A DNA stretch of 32,936 bases from Rhodocyclaceae bacterium (GCA_011391215.1 JAABQX010000059.1:26766-59701); one strand, 5' to 3'. Positions 1 to 10,300 are shown, counted from the stretch's first letter. Notes: generated by a model from the letters alone, not told the origin. Translations and numbers: made by a program.

Positions 1-240
1 ATACCGTCATTTTGCTTGCCACGAAAGACCCTCTTGCCACGCGGTGGGGATATATGCGAATGATATTACTCTATGAGAACTTCCGGGGTCTGTTCACGGA
101 CCCTATTTACGGCCCCCTACGCACCGGCATATGGAAAGTGGCAAGTCTCAATGATCGCCTTACTTTCATCTGTTGGATGGCGAACAGACGCCGGAATCAG
201 CGGACTTCACAATGCCATTTTCCGCTTGATAGACAACCCC

Positions 241-630
241 ATGTCATCCCCCAAACCCATACAGCTTATCCTGGCCCGGCAACTTGCCAGCACGCTTGCC
301 ATGTCCATCCTCATCGTGGATACCGAGGGAACGCTGATTTTCTACAACGAGCCGGCCGAGGTGATTCTGGATCAGCGCTTTGAGGAAACGGGGGAGATGT
401 CCGCCGATGCCTGGACCGAGCTGTTCGCCGTCGCCGATGAAGAGCGCAACCCCATCGCCCAGGAAGACCGGCCCATCATGATGGCGCTTTCCGAGCGTAA
501 ACCCTTCTCCCGAACGCTGTGGATGCGCTGTGGGCACCACGAGTGGCTGCACATGAACATCACGGCATTCCCGCTGATCGGTGAAGGCGGCCAGTTCCTT
601 GGCGCGAAAATGATTTTCTGGGAGCTTTGA
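241..630 (+). CDS. PAS-domain protein (small sensor-like)
   Basis: ORF 73..630, likely starting at internal ATG 241 (MSSPKPIQLIL...). PAS-like ILIVDTEGTLIFYNEPAEVIL and C-terminal FLGAKMIFWEL. Confidence 0.65.
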   Translation: MSSPKPIQLILARQLASTLAMSILIVDTEGTLIFYNEPAEVILDQRFEETGEMSADAWTELFAVADEERNPIAQEDRPIMMALSERKPFSRTLWMRCGHHEWLHMNITAFPLIGEGGQFLGAKMIFWEL

Positions 631-631
631 G

Positions 632-1474
632 ATGCAGGTAACCCTGTGGGGCACGCGCGGTTCACTCGCCACACCCGGACCGGAGATGGCGCGTTATGGG
701 GGAAACACCTCATGCGTGGGTGCCGTCGGACGCGAAGGAACGATACTGGTGCTGGACGCCGGCACGGGCATTCGCCGCCTGGGGGCGACCATTCCGGCAT
801 CCTTGCGCCGCATAGACATCCTGCTGACGCATCTCCACATGGATCACATTCAGGGGCTGGGATTTTTCGCTCCGCTCTACCGGCCCGACATTGAAGTGCA
901 TATCTGGGGCCCGGCCAGCACCGCACTGGGATTGCAGGCGCGCCTGATGCGCTATCTTTCGCCGCCACTGTTTCCGGTGAATCTCTCCGAACTGCCATGC
1001 AAGCTGAGCTTTCACGAAATTGCGTCCAGAGACATCGACATTGGCGAGTTCCGCGTTCGTTCCGAACTCGTGTGCCACCCCGGCCCCACCGTGGGCTACC
1101 GTATTTCAGAAGTGGACGGCGGCATATTGACCTACCTGCCCGACCATGAACCCGCACTGGCCGCGCTGCGCTTTCCCTCCTTGCCACGGGAATGGACCTC
1201 AGGTGCCATGCTGGCCGCAGGAGCAGATTTGCTGATTCACGACGGTCAATACAGCGCCGCCGAGTATCACAGCCACTGCGGCTGGGGACATAGCTCTCTC
1301 AATCACACCCTGGACTTCGGCACGCTGACCGAAGTGAAGCAGATCGTGCCGTTTCACCATGACCCCGACCACACCGACGCCGACCTCGATCGGCTACTTG
1401 CGGAGGCCATCGACACGACGCAGCCCGATTATCAGGTCACGCTCGGCATCGAATGTACGGTATTCGAGTTGTAG
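632..1474 (+). CDS. MBL-fold metallo-hydrolase
   Basis: VTLWGTRGSLATPG...RYGGNTSCV, LTHLHMDHIQGL (HxHxDH), LIHDGQYS, GHSS. Starts 1 nt after the upstream stop. Confidence 0.85.
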   Translation: MQVTLWGTRGSLATPGPEMARYGGNTSCVGAVGREGTILVLDAGTGIRRLGATIPASLRRIDILLTHLHMDHIQGLGFFAPLYRPDIEVHIWGPASTALGLQARLMRYLSPPLFPVNLSELPCKLSFHEIASRDIDIGEFRVRSELVCHPGPTVGYRISEVDGGILTYLPDHEPALAALRFPSLPREWTSGAMLAAGADLLIHDGQYSAAEYHSHCGWGHSSLNHTLDFGTLTEVKQIVPFHHDPDHTDADLDRLLAEAIDTTQPDYQVTLGIECTVFEL

Positions 1475-1494
1475 CAATTACCCAAGAGACAAAC

Positions 1495-1869
1495 ATGCGA
1501 ACGCAACCGTCTTGGCTCCATGATCTACCGTTAGTCAGGCAGCGCGTCTGGCTTATTCTGCTCGGTGTTGCCGGATGCGTCGTCATGTTGATCTGGATGC
1601 TGACATCGACCACCGTATCAGCAGAGCCGACTTTCGAGGCGGATTTGGAGCACGCACCGACGGACGTTACCGTCAGCGTCCGGACCACTTGCCCTGAGTG
1701 TGGCGTCGTGTCTTCAAGGCGGGAAATAGCCGGCGCCAATTCCGGCATCGAAATCACTGTCCGCATGCACGATGGATCGAAGCGCCAGTTCGCGGAGGCA
1801 AGTTCCTCAATCTGGCGGGTAGGCGAGCGCATGATCATCATCGACAGCACAAAACGGGCGGTTGATTGA
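1495..1869 (+). CDS. hypothetical protein with N-terminal transmembrane segment
   Basis: ORF 1453..1869 with internal ATG 1495 (MRTQPSW...); hydrophobic VWLILLGVAGCVVMLIWML, then a CPEC motif. Confidence 0.55.
   Translation: MRTQPSWLHDLPLVRQRVWLILLGVAGCVVMLIWMLTSTTVSAEPTFEADLEHAPTDVTVSVRTTCPECGVVSSRREIAGANSGIEITVRMHDGSKRQFAEASSSIWRVGERMIIIDSTKRAVD
1613..1634 (+). repeat. degenerate copy of the dispersed motif
   Basis: CCGTATCAGCAGAGCCGACTTT; 17/22 to the full consensus including CCGT and GCCGACTTT. Confidence 0.35.
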
Positions 1870-1915
1870 TGATTGATATCAAGCCAGACTGCTACTCCGC
1901 TTCATAAGTGCAGGT

Positions 1916-2632
1916 TCAGCGACCGCTCGGGCTGTCGGCGGTTCCCGGCGGGCTCCTGGTAGCAGGCTGCCAGCGTCCTGCGGATTCGCTGCAAAAGCCT
2001 GCCAGGCTTTCCAGCACCTCATGTACCGCGCGATTGGCCGCAATGACGCCGCTACGCGGATCGTCGCCTGCGGCGGCAACGCTTGCGTCGAATTCGCGCT
2101 GTGCCAGCACTTGTCGCGTTGCGTTATCCACCACATAGGCGCGCAAAGTGAAGCGCACCTGGCTCGGCCGGCTAACAAAATCCTGCTGCAAACGAACGAT
2201 CTCGGTGTCGAGCCGCAGGTCGCCGGCCGCAGCGCTGGGTGTGAGTACCACGGCGCGAAACGCCCCGCTGTTTTCGACCGCCGCGACGATGAGTGGCACG
2301 ATCATGCGCGCCGGCGTATCCACCCATTCGCTGTGCGCAAAATACTCGAGCTTGTGGGGCTCGCGCACATAGAGGATGCGTTGGCTGTCGAAGCCTGCAG
2401 CAGCGTGAGGTTGATTGACGATCAAAGTCGGCGCCTGCGAACGGTCGGTGCCGTCCCGCCAGCGCCGACTTTTTACGGCTGCCGTAGTGGCTTCACGGTG
2501 CGTGCTGTCGAGCGAATAAAACGCTGGTAGCGGCGTTGTCGTCGGTTGCAGCGCGCCGCAAGCACCGAGCAGCGACAGAAAAAGTAGGGCGGCACCCAGC
2601 CGGCAGGGGCTGGTAAAAGATAGTTGGGTCAT
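1916..2632 (-). CDS. ABC-type transport auxiliary lipoprotein (PqiC/MlaX-like)
   Basis: Lipobox-like LFLSLLGACGA; FYSLDS; GFDSQRILYVREPHKLEYFAHSEWVDTPARM; last gene of an MCE ABC cassette. Confidence 0.8.
   Translation of the reverse strand: MTQLSFTSPCRLGAALLFLSLLGACGALQPTTTPLPAFYSLDSTHREATTAAVKSRRWRDGTDRSQAPTLIVNQPHAAAGFDSQRILYVREPHKLEYFAHSEWVDTPARMIVPLIVAAVENSGAFRAVVLTPSAAAGDLRLDTEIVRLQQDFVSRPSQVRFTLRAYVVDNATRQVLAQREFDASVAAAGDDPRSGVIAANRAVHEVLESLAGFCSESAGRWQPATRSPPGTADSPSGR
2424..2444 (-). repeat. dispersed motif, imperfect copy (inverted partner of 2451)
   Basis: AAAGTCGGCGCCTGCGAACGG; reverse complement CCGTTCGCAGGCGCCGACTTT. Confidence 0.6.
2451..2474 (+). repeat. dispersed motif, exact copy
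   Basis: CCGTCCCGCCAGCGCCGACTTTTT. Confidence 0.95.
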
Positions 2633-3579
2633 GGCTGCATTGCTCCTGTTGGCGTTTCTCCCGGCCCTTCGGGGACCGACTTGCGACCGAACAACAGGCC
2701 CGCCGGATCACGTTCGGTTTGCTCGGTCAGGCGCCGTAGCGAGGTCGATAACACACTCAGCTCGCCGAGCAGGCGTTCCAGCTCGGGCAGTGTCTCCGCT
2801 GTAAAACGCTTGACGTCGGCGCCGATGGAATTCGCCGTCTTGCCGGCACTGGCGCTGGTTATGGCGACTTCGTTGCCCATTTTCTCGACGGCGACGGCGC
2901 CACGTCCGATGCGATCAATCACTGGCCCGAGCTGCGCCGAGGCACGCGAAGAATTTTCGAGGGTGCGCGCGGCATTGAGCATGCCGGCATCGATGGCATC
3001 CTTGCGTGCGGCAATAGTCCTGGCCACGGTGGCGATGTCGGCGAGCGTACTGGTGAAGGCCGCCCGGTTCTCGTCGCTGAGCAGCGCATTGATGTTGTTC
3101 GATGTGCTGTCCAGCTTGGCCAGTACGCTGGTGAGCACATTCTCCAGGCGCGCGCTGAGCGATGGCTTGGTGGGAATCACCGGATAGCGGTCGCCCGCCT
3201 TGATGCGCAGCGGCAAGGAATCCACGGTTCCGCCGCTGAGCTCGACATAGGCGATGCCGGTCAGCCCCTGGGTTTTCAGCACGGCCACCGTATCTTCCTT
3301 GATCGGCGTGCCGCGCTCGATGGCAAAGATCAGGTTCACCCGTTCCGGGCTGCCTGAATCGAGCGCAATCTGCTGCACCTTGCCGACGTCGACACCGTTG
3401 TATTTGATCGGCGCATTCAGGTTGAGGCCGGCGACCGATTCGTCCTCGACAGCCAGATAGAGGTCGAACTTCTTCTGGAAAGCACCGCCTGAGGCGAGCC
3501 AGAGTACGCTGGCGATCAGCACGGCGCCGAGGACGAGGACGAACGCGCCGACGACCGAATAGTTCACTTTGGTTTCCAT
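2629..3579 (-). CDS. MlaD/MCE-family substrate-binding protein
   Basis: METKVNYSVVGAFVLVLGAVLIASVLWLASGG and MCE core PIKYNGVDVGKVQQIAL; adjacent to ATPase and permease genes. Confidence 0.9.
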   Translation of the reverse strand: METKVNYSVVGAFVLVLGAVLIASVLWLASGGAFQKKFDLYLAVEDESVAGLNLNAPIKYNGVDVGKVQQIALDSGSPERVNLIFAIERGTPIKEDTVAVLKTQGLTGIAYVELSGGTVDSLPLRIKAGDRYPVIPTKPSLSARLENVLTSVLAKLDSTSNNINALLSDENRAAFTSTLADIATVARTIAARKDAIDAGMLNAARTLENSSRASAQLGPVIDRIGRGAVAVEKMGNEVAITSASAGKTANSIGADVKRFTAETLPELERLLGELSVLSTSLRRLTEQTERDPAGLLFGRKSVPEGPGETPTGAMQP

Positions 3580-4412
3580 GATGGGCTCCCGATGAGTTCA
3601 CTTTGCGGCACGGCAGGCTTCTGCTGTCCCTGCTCCTGCGCTGCCCGGCCGCGCGGGCCGTCGAAGAATTTGCGGATGGCCGGCGTGTCCATTTGCGCCA
3701 GCTCGGCCATCGAACCGATGCCAGCCACCTTGCCGTCGCCAAGGACGGCGACGCGATCGGCCAACTGCCACAACAGATCGAGGTCGTGGGTGATCATGAC
3801 GATGGTCAGGCCACCCCCGTCGCGTAGCTTGCGCACGAGTTGGTCGACTTCGCCGGCGCTTTCCGGGTCGAGGCCGGCGGTCGGTTCGTCAAGAAACAGC
3901 AATTCAGGTTCGAGCACCAGGGCGCGCGCCAGCGAGGCGCGCTTCATCATGCCGCCACTGAGCTCGGACGGATATTGCGCGCCAACCTCCGGAGCGAGAC
4001 CCGTCAGGGCGAGCTTTTGCGCGGCCAGTGCATCGACCGCTGCGTTATCCAGCGTGCGGTGCTCGCGTAGCGGCAGCCCGATGTTTTCCAGGACGGTCAG
4101 TGAGCCGAACAGGCCGCCATGCTGAAACATCACGCCCCAGCGCAGGCGCAAGGCCAGAGCTGCCGCGTCGTCGATGTCTTGCAGGTCGACGCCGAGCACC
4201 CGGATGGAGCCGGCATTCGGGCGATGCAAAAGGATTATTTCGCGTAGCAGTGTCGACTTGCCGGAACCGCTGCCGCCAATCACGGCGAATATCTCGCCCC
4301 GGCGCACGTCGAGGTCGAGGCCGGTATGCACGATATGCTCACCGAAGCGCGTCGATAACTTGCTGATCTCGATGACCGCTACGTCTTCCGGCATCGTCGT
4401 TGTGATGGCCAT
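3564..4412 (-). CDS. ABC transporter ATP-binding protein (MlaF-like)
   Basis: Walker A GGSGSGKSTL, signature LSGGMMKRASLARAL, Walker B LLFLDEPTAGLDP; likely internal start MAITTT. Confidence 0.9.
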   Translation of the reverse strand: MAITTTMPEDVAVIEISKLSTRFGEHIVHTGLDLDVRRGEIFAVIGGSGSGKSTLLREIILLHRPNAGSIRVLGVDLQDIDDAAALALRLRWGVMFQHGGLFGSLTVLENIGLPLREHRTLDNAAVDALAAQKLALTGLAPEVGAQYPSELSGGMMKRASLARALVLEPELLFLDEPTAGLDPESAGEVDQLVRKLRDGGGLTIVMITHDLDLLWQLADRVAVLGDGKVAGIGSMAELAQMDTPAIRKFFDGPRGRAAQEQGQQKPAVPQSELIGSPSWKPK

Positions 4413-4413
4413 G

Positions 4414-5229
4414 TCAGAGATCCAGCGCGCTGAAGGCAATCGAGAACATGGCATCGGCAACGATCACCAGAAAACTGGATTGCACGACGCTGCGCGTAGT
4501 CTGGCGACCCACGCTGTCGGCGCCGCCTTTGGTGCGGAAGCCTTGAAAGCAGCCCACTACGGCGATGATGGCGGCGAATACCGGCGCCTTGCCGATGCCG
4601 AGCAGATAGGTCGTCACGCTGACCACCTTGGTGAAGCGATCGATAAATTCTTCAAAGCCGACGCCCAGTTGCGCGCGCGCCATGATCATGCCGCCGAACA
4701 CGCCGCATACATCGGCGAATACCGTCAGCAGGGGCAGCACGATCAGCAACGCGAGTATCTTCGGCAGCACCAGCACGTCCAGCGGCGCGATGCCGAGCGT
4801 GCGCATGGCATCGATTTCCTCGGTTACCGCCATGGTGCCGATCTGCGCAGCATAGGCGGAGCCGGAGCGCCCGGCGATGATGATGGCGGTGATCAGGGGG
4901 GCAAACTCGCGCAGCATGGAAATGCCGACCAGATCAGCCACGAAAATATTGGCGCCGTATTGCCTGAGCTGTCCGGAGCCTTGATAGGCGACCACGATCC
5001 CGAGCAGGAACGACAGCAACCCGACGATAGGTAGCGCACCGACCCCGGCACTGCCAATGTTGTAAAGCAGCGGCCGCCAGCGCATGCGTGACGGGTGCGC
5101 AATGCACTGCCCGAGCGCAACCGCGCTTTCCCCGACAAAGCTCAGTAGCGCAACGACTTCTTCCAAGGCGGTTGCGGCGCTCTGGCCCAGGCTTTCAAGC
5201 GGCGAGGGTTTCACGATGCGGGGTTTCAT
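4414..5229 (-). CDS. MlaE-family ABC transporter permease
   Basis: MlaE hallmarks GRSGSAYAAQIGTMAVTEEIDAMRTLGI and GCFQGFRTKGGADSVGRQTTRSVVQS. Confidence 0.92.
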   Translation of the reverse strand: MKPRIVKPSPLESLGQSAATALEEVVALLSFVGESAVALGQCIAHPSRMRWRPLLYNIGSAGVGALPIVGLLSFLLGIVVAYQGSGQLRQYGANIFVADLVGISMLREFAPLITAIIIAGRSGSAYAAQIGTMAVTEEIDAMRTLGIAPLDVLVLPKILALLIVLPLLTVFADVCGVFGGMIMARAQLGVGFEEFIDRFTKVVSVTTYLLGIGKAPVFAAIIAVVGCFQGFRTKGGADSVGRQTTRSVVQSSFLVIVADAMFSIAFSALDL

Positions 5230-5356
5230 GATGCGCTGGAGATTAGTCGCAACGCGTCATCCAGTAAGTGCGCCAGCGTACAGAACCCCGGCAATGAAGG
5301 GACAACAATCGTAGTCGCGTCGTGGCTTACGACAGCATTACAAAAGGAGATTTACC

Positions 5357-5506
5357 ATGCTCTATACGATCGCAGTAGTTCTACTTATCTTGTGGCTGCT
5401 TGGCTTGGTCACGTCCACCACCATCGGCGGGTTTATCCACATTCTTCTGGTAGTCGCCCTTGTGATGATCCTGTTACGGCTCATCAATGGGCAAAGGCCT
5501 CTTTGA
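5357..5506 (+). CDS. Lmo0937/DUF5670-like small membrane protein (49 aa)
   Basis: ATG 5357 to TGA 5504-5506: MLYTIAVVLLILWLLGLVTSTTIGGFIHILLVVALVMILLRLINGQRPL. RBS-like aaaggaga upstream. Below the ORF-track length cutoff. Confidence 0.8.
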   Translation: MLYTIAVVLLILWLLGLVTSTTIGGFIHILLVVALVMILLRLINGQRPL

Positions 5507-5616
5507 GCAAGGGCACCCACTGACCGCTGAAGACTTTGCGCTGTTGCTCGTTGGTGGCGATGGCGAACCGCCACGGCGGTGGCTGGGATGGACGACCCGT
5601 CGCGCTATGTGCGCCA

Positions 5617-5638
5617 CCGTACCGTCAGCGCCGACTTT
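5617..5638 (+). repeat. dispersed motif, near-exact copy
   Basis: CCGTACCGTCAGCGCCGACTTT; intergenic between the Lmo0937-like and BON genes. Confidence 0.85.
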
Positions 5639-5738
5639 CGTGGCTATGCTGAATCCAAGGTTTAGACACAGCAAGCAAGCAGTGTGGTTCCAAACCGGAT
5701 CAGGCAGTTCTGTTTCACTCACCTTTGGAGATTCAATC

Positions 5739-6053
5739 ATGACACAACTTAAAAAATATCTTTCCGCACTGTTCCTGGCCATTACGCTGGCATCCGTCGT
5801 AGGTTGTGCTGCTACGTCGAAACAGGAAGGCACCGGCGAGTACATCGACGACAGTGCCATCACCACGAAGGTGAAGGCGGCTATTTTCAATGAACCTACG
5901 CTCAAATCCGCAGAAATCAACGTGGAGACATTCAAGGGCGTGGTGCAGTTGAGTGGCTTCGTATCTTCGCAAGCCGCAGAGAATAAAGCGGTCGAAGTGG
6001 CGCGCAGTGTCGGTGGTGTGAAGTCTGTCAAAAACGACATGCGTCTCAAGTAA
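5739..6053 (+). CDS. BON-domain lipoprotein
   Basis: Internal ATG 5739: MTQLKKYLSALFLAITLASVVGCAATSK (lipobox), then DDSAITTKVKAAIFNEPTLKSAEINVETFKGVVQLSGFVSSQ. Confidence 0.85.
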   Translation: MTQLKKYLSALFLAITLASVVGCAATSKQEGTGEYIDDSAITTKVKAAIFNEPTLKSAEINVETFKGVVQLSGFVSSQAAENKAVEVARSVGGVKSVKNDMRLK

Positions 6054-6132
6054 GCGATGACGGCCCGCAGACTGCTGTCCGACATGCTGTCTGGCAGTAG
6101 CCTGCGGGAGCAGATGGCCACAAACACCGGAG

Positions 6133-7326
6133 ATGATCCCGATGGAAGTTATCGCACCTCCGGAAGCAACGATTTCCGAAAGCAATCAGTCTCCTGCAGG
6201 TCTTGAGTCGGCTGTTTCGCTGCAGACAGCCCATGTATCCGACATCGGACAGAGTTTGGCTCCGACCATCCTGGCTACCGTCGCCGTGGTCTTTGCCCTG
6301 GAATGGGCGCAGAGCTTTGTGATTTCCCTAGTGCTCGGCATTCTTTTCGCCTACACCCTGAATCCACTTGTCGCACAACTCGAGCGGGCGAGGATTCCGC
6401 GCATGCTGGGGACCTGCATTGTGATGGCCGGTGTCGTCTGCGCGCTGATCTTTGGCGGCTACGCGCTGCGCGGACAGATGCAGACCATCCTTGAACAATT
6501 ACCCGCTGCAGCAAGTAAGCTGACTACCGGGATCGCCGGCTTGCGCAACGGTCAGGCCAGCACCATGCAGATGGTGCAAGACGCCGCCAGCGAGATTGAA
6601 AAGGCGACGCGCCAGGCGGCAGGCATGACGGCGGCGCCTGTGCAGCGGGCAACGCGTGTTGTCATGGATCCGCCCGGCTTCAAACTTGGCAACTTCCTTT
6701 GGGCGGGTTCCCTGGGCGCCGCCGGGATGTTCGGCCAGGCATCCATGGTGCTCTTCCTGACTTTCTTTCTCCTGCTGTCCGGAGACACCTACAAGAGAAA
6801 GCTGGTGCGGCTCACGGGCCCCTCCTTGTCCAGCAGGAAGATTACCGTGCACCTCCTGGAGGACATCAACGCATCCATCCAGCGCTACATGTCCATGCTG
6901 TTGGCAACCAATCTGCTGGTGGGGTTGCTCACCTGGATCGTGTTGCGCTGGATCGGTCTGGAAAATGCCGGTGCCTGGGCAGTTGCCGCAGGTTTGCTCC
7001 ATGTCATTCCCTACTTCGGTACGGCCATTGCCGCCGCCGCGATTGGCATGGCGGCCTTCATGCAGTTCGACAATCTGTCAACGGTGCTCCTGGTGGTAGG
7101 GGCTTTCTTGGCGATCGCCACGTTCATCGGCTACTTCGTCACCACCTGGATGACGGGCCGGATTGCCAAAATGAATACGGCAGCCGTGTTCATCGCGCTG
7201 TTGTTCTGGGCATGGCTATGGGGCGTCTGGGGCATGTTGCTGAGCATTCCGATCACAGTCATCGTCAAAGTGGTTGCGCAGCATGTCGAACAACTCGAGT
7301 TGGTGGCTGAATTGCTGGGGGAGTAG
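6133..7326 (+). CDS. AI-2E family transporter
   Basis: Multi-TM protein with GLLHVIPYFGTAIAAAAIG and FWAWLWGVWGMLLSIPITVIVKV, typical of the AI-2E/PerM family. Confidence 0.85.
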   Translation: MIPMEVIAPPEATISESNQSPAGLESAVSLQTAHVSDIGQSLAPTILATVAVVFALEWAQSFVISLVLGILFAYTLNPLVAQLERARIPRMLGTCIVMAGVVCALIFGGYALRGQMQTILEQLPAAASKLTTGIAGLRNGQASTMQMVQDAASEIEKATRQAAGMTAAPVQRATRVVMDPPGFKLGNFLWAGSLGAAGMFGQASMVLFLTFFLLLSGDTYKRKLVRLTGPSLSSRKITVHLLEDINASIQRYMSMLLATNLLVGLLTWIVLRWIGLENAGAWAVAAGLLHVIPYFGTAIAAAAIGMAAFMQFDNLSTVLLVVGAFLAIATFIGYFVTTWMTGRIAKMNTAAVFIALLFWAWLWGVWGMLLSIPITVIVKVVAQHVEQLELVAELLGE

Positions 7327-10300
7327 ATGAACCTCGGCACCTATCTCAGCGGATCCATGCGTCGATTGAAGGCGCATTTGCATTTGAGCCGTAGCCACTG
7401 GCCAGGAAGCTCACCCGACGCGGAGCCTCCGCTGCGCGCGGAGCTATTCAGCGCCGATCAGATGGAGCTGCATGGCAAGGTACTCGCCGCTTCGCACCGC
7501 TTGGTTACGGGGCGCGCGCCGGACCAATTGCTGGCGCGACTGGCAGCGAACGAACACGCCTTGGTTGAAGTGTGTCAACTGCTGACGGGGGCGGTGACGG
7601 AGAAGCGCCGGATCTCGCCGGCCGGCGACTGGCTGCTTGACAATTTCTATCTCATTGAAGAGCAGATTCGCACGGCCAAGCGCCACTTGCCCAAAGGCTA
7701 CAGCCGGGAACTCCCGCGTTTGGCGGCCGGCCCCTCGGCCGGGCGTCCGCGCGTCTATGACATTGCTCTTGAAACTGTGGCGCATGGCGATGGTCGCATC
7801 GATACGGCAAGCCTCGCCCGCTTCGTGGCGGCCTACCAGAGCGTCACGGATCTCAAGCTGGGCGAGTTGTGGGCGATCCCGATCATGCTGCGGCTGGCCG
7901 TGATCGAGAATCTGCGGCGGGTCGGCGTGCAGATCGCCGCCGGTTGGGTCGAGCGCAACCTGGCCGACTCCTGGGCAGACCAGATGATGGAGACCGCCGA
8001 AAACGATCCGAAGAACCTGATCCTGGTGATCTCGGACATGGCGCGTTCGAATCCGCCCATGGTCGGCGCATTCGTCGCCGAGCTTGCCCGCCGCTTGCAA
8101 GGGCGTGGCCCGGCCCTCGCTTTGCCATTGACCTGGATCGAGCAACGGCTCGCGGAATCGGGTCTGACGATTGCGCTGCTGGTTCAGGGCGAGAACCAGC
8201 AACAGGCCGCTGACCAGGTTTCCGTCAGCAACAGCATTGGCAGCCTCAGGGTGCTGGGCGCGGTGGACTGGCGCGAATTTGTCGAGACCCTGAGCTCCGT
8301 CGAGCGGACCCTGCTTGAAGATCCGGACGGCGTCTATGGCCGGATGGATTTTGCGAGCCGCGACCGCTACCGCCATGCCACGGAGCGGATTGCGAAGCTG
8401 GGGTGTCTGACAGAGGTCGAGGTGGCGCGCAAGGCGGTCGAGCTGGCCCGTGCGGCAGAGGATGCAACCCGCGCTGGGCATGTTGGCTTCTATCTGATCG
8501 ACAAGGGCTTGCCCGCGCTTGAACGGGCAGCGGCAGTTCGCCTTTCCATCGCCATGGTCTGGCGCAGAAACGCCGGCCGCTTCCCCCTATTTGTCTATCT
8601 GGGCGCCATCGCGCTGCTCACGGCGATTGTCGCCGGCGGCCTGCTGGTGCAGGCGCTGGCTGTGGGAGTGAATGATTGGGCCTTGCTGGCGGTCAGCCTG
8701 GTCGCGCTGCTGGGCGCCAGCCAATTGGCTGTGGCGCTGGTGAATTGGCTGGTCACCCTGCTGGTGACGGCGCAGCCGCTGCCCAGAATGGATTTCTCGA
8801 AAGGTATCCCTGCACCTTCGCGCACGCTGGTAGTGGTCCCGACCATGCTAAGCAGCGTTGCCGGCATAGAGGAACTGGCCGAGGCGCTGGAAGTCAGGTT
8901 TCTGGCGAATCGGGATGAATGCCTGCACTTCGGCTTGCTGACAGACTGGCGTGACGCCCGACAGGAATCGCTTCCCGAGGATGAAGCGCTGCTGCAACTG
9001 ACGCGGACGCGGATCAACGAGCTGAACGAGAAATACCGTGGCAGCAAGCATGGGACATCGGACGACATCTTCTTTCTCTTCCATCGCCCGCGCCGCTGGA
9101 ATCCGCAGGAACGAGTCTGGATGGGCTACGAGCGCAAGCGGGGCAAGCTGGCCGATTTGAACGCGCTGCTGCGCGACGTTCCCAACGGTAGCGCCAGGGA
9201 TGGCTTTTCGCTGATTGTGGGTAACACCGCCGTATTGTCCGGCGTGAAATACGTGATCACCCTGGACACGGATACGCAGTTGCCACGCGATGCGGCGCGG
9301 CAGTTTGTCAGCACCATGGCGCATCCCCTGAATCGGGCGCACTATGATGCGATAAAACAGCGGGTCAGCGCCGGCTACGGCATTTTGCAGCCGCGCGTCG
9401 CGATCAGCCTGCCGGGCGCCAACCGTTCGCGCTATGCCCGCTTGTACGGCGGGGAGCCGGGCATCGACCCTTACACGCGCGCTGTCTCGGATGTGTACCA
9501 GGACGTATTTGGCGAAGGCTCATTCATCGGCAAGGGCATCTACGACGTCGATGCCTTTGAGCACGCGGTGGGCGGACGCTTCCCCGAAAACGCCATCCTC
9601 AGCCACGATCTGCTGGAAGGCTGCTACGCGCGTTCCGGGTTGTTGAGCGATGTGCAGTTGTACGAGGACACCCCCGCCCGTTACAGCGCCGATGTCAGCC
9701 GGCGCCATCGCTGGATGCGCGGCGACTGGCAACTCGCGGGATGGCTCAGGAGGCATGTACCGGGAGCGGGTGCGCAGCGACAAAAGAATCCACTCTCATT
9801 CCTCTCGCAATGGAAGCTGATCGACAATTTGCGCCGTAGCCTCGTTCCGGCGGCGCTGACAGTGTTGCTGCTGCTGGGGTGGACGGTGCTGCCCGCGGCA
9901 GGCTTGTGGACCCTGTCTGTGATTGGCATCCTGCTGCTGCCGGCGCTGTGCGGCGCAACGCTCGACCTGTTGCGCAAGCCGGAAGAATTGCTGTGGCGGC
10001 AGCACCTTGCCGCGATCGGCCACGCGCTGGTCCGGCATTTGCAACAGATGGCGTTCGAACTTGCCTGTCTGCCCTACGAGGCGTACTACAGCCTGGATGC
10101 CATCGCCCGCACCGTTTGGCGGATGCACATCGCGCACAAACGTCTGCTGGAGTGGAATCCATCCAGCGAATCGAACCGTGACAGCACGGGTACGCTCGCC
10201 GCCGAAATCCGGCGGATGTGGATTGGCCCCGTTCTCTCAATGGCCGTGACCGGTTACCTGCTGACATCGACACCGGTGGTGCCAGTATTGCCATTGGTAG

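Noticed and set aside
12-383. ORF 12..383 and the upstream extension of ORF 73..630
   Set aside because: Overlap the PAS gene in another frame or extend it without family similarity; ATG 241 is the better start.
4174-5034. 286-aa plus-strand ORF antisense to mlaE/mlaF
   Set aside because: His/Gln/Arg-rich composition typical of shadow ORFs; overlaps two confident minus-strand genes.
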